Part shown: piece by piece, positions 1 through 6,266 of the stretch
Layout of the letters: every line of letters begins with the position of its first letter
Position numbering within the stretch: position 1 is the first letter of the stretch
NCBI GenBank assembly: GCA_041481485.1
Contig: JBGPBY010000288.1
Location: 1-9,213, forward strand
From: JBGPBY01 sp041481485
GTDB taxonomy: Bacteria; Acidobacteriota; Terriglobia; 20CM-2-55-15
Direction: 5' to 3'
Length of the DNA: 9,213 nt
Made by a program: the position numbers and the translations under genes
Notes under the pieces: generated by a model
What the model was told of the DNA's origin: nothing
What the model saw: only the letters and a program-made list of their open reading frames with translations
The model's database searches: none

Positions 1-12
1 AGGGCCATTAAT

Positions 13-36
13 CAACGGACAACAGACAACGGACAA
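13..36. repeat. Short direct repeat upstream of the DUF72 gene
   Basis: The ten-base unit CAACGGACAA occurs twice, at 13-22 and 27-36, separated by CAGA, giving a 14-base period. The tract is purine- and AC-rich and has no reading frame of note. It is intergenic and lies about 60 bases before the first gene. No function is visible; it may be a remnant of a short dispersed repeat. Confidence 0.5.
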
Positions 37-98
37 TTGCAAGTGGGGACGCTCACACCCGCACCCTCTCCCTGTTATCTTTAACCCAGAGGTCTCCC

Positions 99-1016
99 AT
101 GTCTCAACTCCGCATTGGCATTTCCGGTTGGCGCTATGGACCGTGGCGGCGCGTGTTCTATCCTCCCGGCCTTGCACAGAGGCGCGAACTGGAGTTCGCA
201 TCGCGGCAATTGAATTCCATCGAGATCAACGGTTCCTTCTATTCGCTGCAGGACGTCTCCAGCTGGCAGCGCTGGTATAGCGAAACTCCCGAAGACTTTG
301 TTTTTTCTGTAAAGGGAAGCCGATTCATCACTCACATGAAACGGTTGAGAAATGTGGAGAAGCCGCTCGCGAATTTCTTCGCACAGGGTGTGCTGGCCCT
401 GAAGGAAAAGCTGGGTCCGATACTTTGGCAATTTCCTCCAGCGTTTACGCTCGATCTTTCGCGATTCGAAGAGTTTTTCAATCAGTTGCCCCATGACATG
501 GAAGAAGCCATGAAGTTGGCTCGGCGCCGCGAAGGGAGAATGGCGGATTCGTGCTGGTTTCGGGTCGACAAGTCCCTCCTGAAACGCCCGGTTCGTCACG
601 CTGTCGAAATTCGTCACGAATCCTTTCAGTCTGAGAAATTTCTGGAACTGTTGCAGCGCTGCAATATCTCATTGGTTCTGGCGGATACGGCAGGCAAGTG
701 GCCATTCATCGAAAAAGTGACGTCGGACTTTACGTATGCACGACTGCATGGAGATCGTGAGCTGTATGCAAGCGGCTACACGCCATCCGCGCTGGATCGG
801 TGGGCAGAGCGAATTCGCGCGTGGCGCAGGAAACGGCTGGATGTTTATGTGTATTCTGATAACGATGTAAAAGTGCGCGCCCCATTCGACGCCATCGCGC
901 TGGCTCAACGTGCCGGCGGATTCCGCCCGATGCAGCCAGTCGGGAAATTCCCCGAAACAGTTGAGGAAGTGCCGCAGACGTCGTGGCCGGGATACGGCAT
1001 TCGCTCGGGGCGCTGA
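99..1016 (+). CDS. DUF72 domain-containing protein
   Basis: This is a complete 305-residue protein of the DUF72 family (YecE-like, TIM-barrel fold). Its biochemical role is not established, so no reaction is assigned. Family hallmarks appear in order: an N-terminal IGISGW strand (residues 6-11), the FYP turn (20-22), IEINGSFY (41-48, the usual E-x-N-x-x-F-Y block), FSVKGSRFITH (69-79), LGPILWQFPP (105-114), VEIRHESF (169-176), a DFTYARLHG strand (210-218) and YVYSDND (250-256) near the end of the barrel. Length is at the upper end of the family because of a basic insert around residues 138-166 and a proline-rich tail after about 275. No signal peptide or membrane segment is seen, so it is probably cytoplasmic. 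The start is supported by AGAGG at 88-92, six bases before the ATG. It stands alone and is followed by a hairpin terminator at 1039-1072. Confidence 0.93.
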   Translation: MSQLRIGISGWRYGPWRRVFYPPGLAQRRELEFASRQLNSIEINGSFYSLQDVSSWQRWYSETPEDFVFSVKGSRFITHMKRLRNVEKPLANFFAQGVLALKEKLGPILWQFPPAFTLDLSRFEEFFNQLPHDMEEAMKLARRREGRMADSCWFRVDKSLLKRPVRHAVEIRHESFQSEKFLELLQRCNISLVLADTAGKWPFIEKVTSDFTYARLHGDRELYASGYTPSALDRWAERIRAWRRKRLDVYVYSDNDVKVRAPFDAIALAQRAGGFRPMQPVGKFPETVEEVPQTSWPGYGIRSGR

Positions 1017-1038
1017 TCAACGATGACGGTGATGTCCA

Positions 1039-1072
1039 CTGTAGGCGCGGTCTATGACCGCGCACAGTTTTT
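1039..1072 (+). terminator. Probable intrinsic terminator of the DUF72 gene, made from a REP-like hairpin
   Basis: The stem is CTGT (1039-1042) plus GCGCGGTC (1045-1052) pairing with GACCGCGC (1056-1063) plus ACAG (1064-1067). The loop is TAT, with a two-base AG bulge on the left side. Five T residues follow directly (1068-1072). This is the classical layout of a rho-independent terminator and it lies 22 bases after the DUF72 stop codon. The stem is a variant of the perfect hairpin at 6066-6096, having lost two bases (CT) in the right arm. Termination activity is inferred. Confidence 0.65.
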
Positions 1073-1101
1073 CAGACTGGGATTCCGCAGATTGGGTTTC
1101 C
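1073..1101. repeat. Imperfect 15-base tandem repeat inside the REP-like doublet
   Basis: CAGACTGGGATTCC at 1073-1086 and CAGATTGGGTTTCC at 1088-1101 match at 12 of 14 positions with a period of 15. They occupy the spacer between the two inverted REP-like arms and may be part of the element rather than host sequence. No function is assigned. Confidence 0.45.
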
Positions 1102-1210
1102 ATAAACAAAAGATTGTGCGCGGTGATAGACCAGGAAGAAGCTGGAGCGAATAGGTTTCCGGTCGAACGCTGGGGATTTCGAACTTCCCGTCTTCTCGAA
1201 CTTGGGAGTC

Positions 1211-1381
1211 ATGGGTTCCGCCGCTGCCCGGTGGAATGTCCTCGAGACGGTAGCGGCCAGTACCATCGTGACGCGTTATTTGCGTTCAGAATCGGAAAAC
1301 GATTCCGCAAGTCACCTGCACGAAATCCATTCGTTGCTGGCCTCTAATTTCCGGCCCGGATTCTGGAGCATTCTTCCATGA
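1211..1381 (+). CDS. Unrecognised short reading frame or gene remnant (56 codons)
   Basis: An ATG at 1211 opens a 56-codon frame ending with TGA at 1379-1381. The peptide starts MGSAAARWNVLETVAAS and continues with a balanced helix-like composition ending in PGFWSILP. The same frame is open upstream to 1130, just after a TAG at 1127-1129 within the REP-like arm, so it could be the tail of a gene broken by the insertion. GGGAG lies only two bases before the ATG, which is closer than usual for a ribosome binding site. I do not recognise the sequence. Chance is a real alternative at this length. Confidence 0.2.
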   Translation: MGSAAARWNVLETVAASTIVTRYLRSESENDSASHLHEIHSLLASNFRPGFWSILP

Positions 1382-1436
1382 CCGCCTTGACGGCGCCTCT
1401 CGTAATCCGCTCCAGTTTGCAGAAGGGGAATTATGG

Positions 1437-1463
1437 TTGACACTCCGAAACCGAAGTGATTTG
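1437..1463 (+). promoter_or_regulatory. Weak promoter candidate for the receptor gene
   Basis: TTGACA at 1437-1442 matches the sigma-70 -35 consensus exactly. About 15 bases further, GATTTG (1458-1463) is a poor -10 box, so only half of the promoter is convincing. The position, about 30-55 bases before the annotated receptor start, is plausible. A single hexamer match can occur by chance. Confidence 0.2.
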
Positions 1464-1492
1464 AACTGGCACGACCGTCAAAAAGTCAGGCC

Positions 1493-4400
1493 ATGCATGG
1501 GGTAACTCGACCGATGGTCGAGTTGAAATCCGCAGGCCAGGGAAAAGGATTCTTCCTGGGCTGCATTTTTCCCGGGGGGATTCACAGGCGCAGGCACCAC
1601 TTAGCGGTAGCATTGCTGTCTTTAGTCATTTTTTCCACACCAGTATTCAGCCAGGGCGGCTTCTTTTCCAACGTCACAGGAACGGTCACCGATACGACCA
1701 AGGCGCTGATTCCCGGCGTCACGGTGAAGGCGACTGCCGTGGACACGGGGGTTGTCACCAGCACCATAACTAATGATGCCGGCGCATACACCTTCGCGAA
1801 CCTGCAGCCCGGGAAGTACACCCTTACGGCATCTCTGAACGGGTTTCAAACCAAGTCCCTCATCGATGTGTCGCTCAGTCAGAATACGTCGTACCGGTAC
1901 AACTTCGAGTTGGCCATTTCTGCCGGCAACACGAATGTCGCCGTTTCCGTTTCGGCAGAATCGATCATTGCTCAGTCGAGTTCCACCGTCGGCACCGTGC
2001 TCACCGAACAGAGGGTTCACGATTTGCCACTCATCGGAAATAATGTTCTGAATCTGGTCAGCGTCATGGCCGGGATCCAGAACATTGCCGGCGACAACGT
2101 GGTTGGTGGGGCTGCCCGTGAGAATGAAACCTTTGCCGGTGTCCGAGCAGACAATGTTTCCATCGTACGCGACGGCATTCAGGTGCGGGACAATCGTTAC
2201 CCGAACGGTGTGTTTTCCGTCACCACGATCAACCCGGACCTGGTCGGTGAAATCCGTATCATCCTGGCTCCCGTGGATGTGGAAATCGGCCGCGGCAATG
2301 GCACCATTCAGATTTCCACCCGATCCGGAACCAATAAACTCAACGGCAGCGCCGTATGGAACGTTCGCAACACCGCGCTTAATCCCAACACCTGGACGAA
2401 CAATCGAAACCAGACGATTCCTGTCGGCTCCACCGCCACAGTTCCCGTGGCAACACCGCGTGACTGGAACAATATTCATCAGTTCACTGCCAGCCTTGGT
2501 GGTCCGATCATCAAAAATAAGACGTTCTTCTTTGCGCTCTTTGATGCCAACACGAACCTGTCGCGATCGCTCAGTACTCTGACCGTACCCACTGCGTGTG
2601 CCCGCAAGGGGATTTTCCGTTACTTTAATGGCTGGAATAATCAGAACCTGCTTGGCGGAACGAACACCACATCCGCGACGAACGCCCAATGGGCCAGCGT
2701 CGACGCGAATGGAAACCCGGTCAATCCGATGCTGAGTGGGGCACCCACTTCGGGCGGACTGCCGCCGCTCTGGAATACCAGCATTCCATATGACGCCAGT
2801 CCTCAGTACATCAGCGTATTCGGGCCTCTGGCATCCAAGCCAACCGCGGCAGATTGTTCGGATGCTCCGATCAATTCCACCACTCTGGTTCCCAACGGCG
2901 TTAGCGTGACTGCGGCTCCGGGCGCCGGCGGCGGCTGGGATGTGTATCGCAGACAGCTCGACACCACTGGCTTTATCAGCAGGATGATGGCGTTCTATCC
3001 CCTGCCGAACAACTTCGAATCGACTGGGGATGGTTTGAACACGGCCGGTTTCCATTTCCTTCGTCATTATCGCGGTCTCGACAATCTCTTTGGATCTGGC
3101 GAAGGCACGGGCGTCCGCAGGCAGATCAACGTGAAGATCGATCAGAATTTCTCGGCCACTCAAAAAGCGAATATCAATGTCACCTACGAACGGGTGACGT
3201 CCGACGACCCCGTGGCAGGCATACCTGCAGGCACGGCATCCGGAATTCCGGGCATGTTTGGCAACACGAATTTCAAGAGGCCCCTGGTCCTCGCTTCGGG
3301 ATTTACTTCGACACTATCGGCAACCCTGCTCAATGAAGCGCGCTTTGGCATGCGGCGCGAGGGAACAAACGTCGTTGCCCCATGGGATCGGCCTGAATTT
3401 CAGACGGATCTCAATGCGCTCTTTCCTGCACCCGTCAGTACGTCAACGGGTGCGATCCGCGTGATTCCGCAGTTCACCAACTTAGGCTTCTGTGAACCGT
3501 ATTCCGGCCCCCGGCCTCCGGGTAGCGGGTGTGTTGCCTTTACGGCCACATCGCAGGACAACACGCCAACCTACACGTTCGCGGATACCTTAAGCTGGAC
3601 GCACGGCGTGCACGCTTTCAAGTTCGGAGCCGAACTGCGGCTCAATAGCAGCGACCGGTTTGGTTCAGCACCGGGCACTTTCTTCGGAACTTCCACCGTT
3701 GCCCGGCCCATTGCCGGCAGTATCACGGGCACAACGATGGGTACTTCAGGCGCGACCGATATCGCCAGCAATAACCCGGCAATGCAATTCTTGCTTGGGA
3801 CGGCGACTACCGGGAATGCGAACAATGCTCGCTCTTTGGCAAGCTACCTTGCCGCCTCAATAAACAATGTATCGCAGGCCTTCTTCCTGACCAGTGCGGA
3901 CCAGGTGGACTTTGCAAACATCACCGATCCTACCAAGAACCACTGGTCCGATTACCGCGATGAGCCGCTACCGCATACCAAGTTTATCCAGCGGGAATTC
4001 GATGTGTTTTTCAAAGATGACTACAAGATCACCAAGAATCTGACATTGAACCTTGGCGTCCGCTGGGATTACTTCGGCGCTCCTTACCTCGACGGTGGAG
4101 TTACCACGTCGTTTGTTGGCGGAGGCGGCGCCTCGTTTGGTATCTCCGGGCGCGACTTTACGGGTTGGATGAACCCAGGTCAGCGAGCGGCCCCATCGGA
4201 TTTCATTTTCGTGGGTCCTGGCTCGAAGAATCCCAAGCAGGGCCTCTATCCGAATGACTTGAACAACTTCAGTCCGGGAGTTGGCTTTGCCTGGCAATTG
4301 CCGTTCTGGGGTGAAGGAAAGACTACCGTGCGCGGTGGCTATCAGATCACCTACCAGGGTGGTGGACGCTTCAATGCGTACCAGGATGCCATCGGGGCAA

Positions 4401-6064
4401 CGCCAGGAAGTACGTTCAATGGCTCTCCTAATTGGTCGAACGTCTACCAGGACTTGTCGACTTTCTCGACTGCGGTGCCGGTGACGCCCCCGGTGTTGCC
4501 GATGCAGCCGCTGCCTCTGAATATCCGAAACCAGACTTTCACGGCGTTCGACCCGCATTACGTGTCCCCGTACGTTCAGAACCTGACGTTATCCGTCACG
4601 CGTAATATCAGCAAGATGGCCACGGTAGACCTGCGATATGTCGGCACGTTGTCGAGAAAGACCTACGGGACAATCAATATCAACACGAATAACTTTCTCC
4701 ATAACGGCTTGTTCGAGGCTCTGAACGCCGTTCGGGCCGGTACGGAAACCACCAAAACTGCGGCCGACCCCAAGGATTTGCTCAACCAGATATTCGACAA
4801 AATAAATCTGTGCGCAGTACCGGTCGGCGGCACCAGTCCTTGCGCGACATTGCCCTCCGGTCAAAGCTACGGCGCTATCGGAACGACCACCGGCACCGGT
4901 GCGAATGCCATCTTCCAGACGGCGGAGTTTCAGATGCGATCCAGTACGACGTTCCAGGCCAACCTGGCCAACGCGGCGTACAACACCATTGCAGGTACAA
5001 TCGGCGGATTCAACTATGTCACGACCGGAGCGAATGCCTCCCTGCCGGCCGTCCCGGCAGGTACCGTCGGAGCAGCGCTCCGCATCAACGGGTTCCCCGA
5101 GAATTTCGTGGATACGAATCCCCAATTCAACAACATGAACTACATGACCAACTACGGTTACAGCAACTATCATTCGTTCCAGGTAGAGACGACGTTGCGG
5201 CCGATTCAGGGGGTCTCGACCCAGATCACGTATGCATTCAGTAAGAACCTTGGCCTCGGCACGCTCACGGATCCGACCAACCGAGCGCAGGACTACACCT
5301 ACGTGAACAGTAACCCGGCGCAGAGTCTGCGCACCAATGGCACATTCGAGTTGCCGATCGGTCCCAATAAGCTGCTGATGGGCAATTCCTCAGGATGGGT
5401 GGCGCGCCTTGTGGAGCGCTGGCAGGTTGCGCTGATCTATAACCTCAATTCCGGCGCGCCCACCAGTATTACTGCTACGACAATGCTTTACGCAAATGGC
5501 GTACCGGACATTGTGTACCCTGTGGATTTCAATAGCCTGAAGGGCGTTCGTTGGGGCACCAAGAGCGGGAACTTCACAGAGGGCCGCTACTTTGCCAACA
5601 ATGATTTGTTCGTGAAGGTGGACGATCCGCAGTGCAGCGCTGTTACCGGTCTTCAAAACCTCAATAACGTTGTCAACGGAGTGCAAACCCGTTGCACTCT
5701 GGACGCACTGGCAATGGCCGTCCCGGCTGGCACGGCAGGGGCTGTTGACAGACTTTTCTCAGACGGCTCGACTCGCCCTTCCGTGATTGTTCTCCAGCAC
5801 CCTCAGCCAGGTAAGAAGGGCAATCTCGGTAACAACACCGTCATCGGGTTGAGAAGTTTCAGCTTCGATGCCAACATGGGGAAGACGTTCAGAATTTCCG
5901 AATCCAAGAGCGTGCAGGTGCGTTTCGATGGCTCGAATATTCTGAACCATCCCCAGCCGGCAACTCCGGCCCTTTCGATTACGGACGCCAACTATTTCGG
6001 CCGTATCAATGGTAAGGGGAACCAGACCCGTACATTCCAGGGCCAGCTCCGGTTTAGCTTCTGA
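1493..6064 (+). CDS. TonB-dependent-receptor-like outer-membrane protein with carboxypeptidase-regulatory-like domain (Oar-like)
   Basis: This complete 1523-residue outer-membrane protein has a basic stretch HRRR (31-34) and hydrophobic core (about 37-52) forming a signal peptide, with likely cleavage near VFS-Q (53/54). A carboxypeptidase-regulatory-like beta-sandwich follows (about 60-140: GTVTD, PGVTV, TNDAGAYTFANLQPGKYTL), then a plug-like domain (about 155-285, with VRDGIQVRD and STRSGTNKLNGS). The rest is a long barrel with family landmarks GGPIIKNKTFFF (336-347), LSWTHGVHAFKFG (from 700), DDYKITKNLTLNLGVRWDY (842-860) and NYHSFQ (1225-1230). The chain ends in aromatic FSF, as expected for BAM-assembled barrels. 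By family it is an uptake or surface protein of unknown substrate; no clear TonB box and no SusD-type partner is present. Eight mature cysteines fall into four pairs. Start choice is uncertain: an in-frame ATG at 1514 would shorten the unusually long N-terminus, and neither start has a strong Shine-Dalgarno. Confidence 0.93.
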   Translation: MHGVTRPMVELKSAGQGKGFFLGCIFPGGIHRRRHHLAVALLSLVIFSTPVFSQGGFFSNVTGTVTDTTKALIPGVTVKATAVDTGVVTSTITNDAGAYTFANLQPGKYTLTASLNGFQTKSLIDVSLSQNTSYRYNFELAISAGNTNVAVSVSAESIIAQSSSTVGTVLTEQRVHDLPLIGNNVLNLVSVMAGIQNIAGDNVVGGAARENETFAGVRADNVSIVRDGIQVRDNRYPNGVFSVTTINPDLVGEIRIILAPVDVEIGRGNGTIQISTRSGTNKLNGSAVWNVRNTALNPNTWTNNRNQTIPVGSTATVPVATPRDWNNIHQFTASLGGPIIKNKTFFFALFDANTNLSRSLSTLTVPTACARKGIFRYFNGWNNQNLLGGTNTTSATNAQWASVDANGNPVNPMLSGAPTSGGLPPLWNTSIPYDASPQYISVFGPLASKPTAADCSDAPINSTTLVPNGVSVTAAPGAGGGWDVYRRQLDTTGFISRMMAFYPLPNNFESTGDGLNTAGFHFLRHYRGLDNLFGSGEGTGVRRQINVKIDQNFSATQKANINVTYERVTSDDPVAGIPAGTASGIPGMFGNTNFKRPLVLASGFTSTLSATLLNEARFGMRREGTNVVAPWDRPEFQTDLNALFPAPVSTSTGAIRVIPQFTNLGFCEPYSGPRPPGSGCVAFTATSQDNTPTYTFADTLSWTHGVHAFKFGAELRLNSSDRFGSAPGTFFGTSTVARPIAGSITGTTMGTSGATDIASNNPAMQFLLGTATTGNANNARSLASYLAASINNVSQAFFLTSADQVDFANITDPTKNHWSDYRDEPLPHTKFIQREFDVFFKDDYKITKNLTLNLGVRWDYFGAPYLDGGVTTSFVGGGGASFGISGRDFTGWMNPGQRAAPSDFIFVGPGSKNPKQGLYPNDLNNFSPGVGFAWQLPFWGEGKTTVRGGYQITYQGGGRFNAYQDAIGATPGSTFNGSPNWSNVYQDLSTFSTAVPVTPPVLPMQPLPLNIRNQTFTAFDPHYVSPYVQNLTLSVTRNISKMATVDLRYVGTLSRKTYGTININTNNFLHNGLFEALNAVRAGTETTKTAADPKDLLNQIFDKINLCAVPVGGTSPCATLPSGQSYGAIGTTTGTGANAIFQTAEFQMRSSTTFQANLANAAYNTIAGTIGGFNYVTTGANASLPAVPAGTVGAALRINGFPENFVDTNPQFNNMNYMTNYGYSNYHSFQVETTLRPIQGVSTQITYAFSKNLGLGTLTDPTNRAQDYTYVNSNPAQSLRTNGTFELPIGPNKLLMGNSSGWVARLVERWQVALIYNLNSGAPTSITATTMLYANGVPDIVYPVDFNSLKGVRWGTKSGNFTEGRYFANNDLFVKVDDPQCSAVTGLQNLNNVVNGVQTRCTLDALAMAVPAGTAGAVDRLFSDGSTRPSVIVLQHPQPGKKGNLGNNTVIGLRSFSFDANMGKTFRISESKSVQVRFDGSNILNHPQPATPALSITDANYFGRINGKGNQTRTFQGQLRFSF

Positions 6065-6065
6065 G

Positions 6066-6096
6066 CTGTAGGCGCGGTCTATGACCGCGCCTACAG
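6066..6096. repeat. Perfect REP-like hairpin between convergent genes
   Basis: The arms 6066-6079 and 6083-6096 are perfect 14-base reverse complements (CTGTAGGCGCGGTC and its complement) around a TAT loop. The first 25 bases are identical to 1039-1063. The hairpin begins one base after the TGA of the receptor gene (6062-6064) and lies in the gap before the convergent E1 gene, which ends at 6267. There is no T-run on either side, so it is not a classical terminator, though it may stabilise or end transcripts from both sides. The remaining gap, 6097-6266, shows no further gene or signal. Confidence 0.75.
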
Positions 6097-6266
6097 GTCG
6101 AAATGTCGCATAAACACTTTTCCATTGGGCGTTGTCCGCGGGCTCAGCTTATTCTCAAGTCCGTTATAGTCGCGCAGTGTTTACTGATCCAGCAAAGCAC
6201 TTGTCCGTATTACCAGCATCCCGCCGATTGCACGACCAGGAATTCACAAGTCGCCGGTTTGCACTC

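Larger units (their letters stand above)
1039..1132. repeat. REP-like doublet: two inverted copies of a GC-rich hairpin motif
   Basis: The 18-base arm GGTCTATGACCGCGCACA at 1049-1066 is matched by its reverse complement at 1115-1132 with one mismatch (G at 1125). Both arms are followed, in their own orientation, by a T-rich run, so the similarity reaches about 25 bases per arm. The left copy shares 25 identical bases (1039-1063) with the hairpin at 6066-6090. Two inverted copies around a short spacer resemble the paired REP elements (BIMEs) mobilised by REP-associated transposases of the TnpA_REP/RAYT type. No such transposase is present in this window. Confidence 0.65.
1133..1492. other. Intergenic region without a recognised gene
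   Basis: About 360 bases separate the REP-like doublet from the receptor gene. They hold an unrecognised 56-codon frame (1211-1381), a small 6-base-pair hairpin (GAATCG/CGATTC, 1289-1305) inside that frame, and a weak promoter candidate near 1437-1463. A longer frame beginning at 1054 has its start codon inside the REP hairpin and no recognisable composition, so I do not call it. The final 110 bases are the likely 5' regulatory region and leader of the receptor gene. Confidence 0.6.

Noticed and set aside
1054..1347. 97-codon plus-strand frame after the DUF72 gene
   Set aside because: Its start codon lies inside the REP-like hairpin, the first third is repeat sequence, there is no ribosome binding site, and the peptide has no recognisable domain.
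1622..3163. 513-codon minus-strand frame opposite the receptor gene
   Set aside because: It is a long antisense shadow of a GC-rich receptor gene. The peptide is rich in Arg, Gly, His and Val without domain motifs, while the plus strand encodes a clear, complete receptor.
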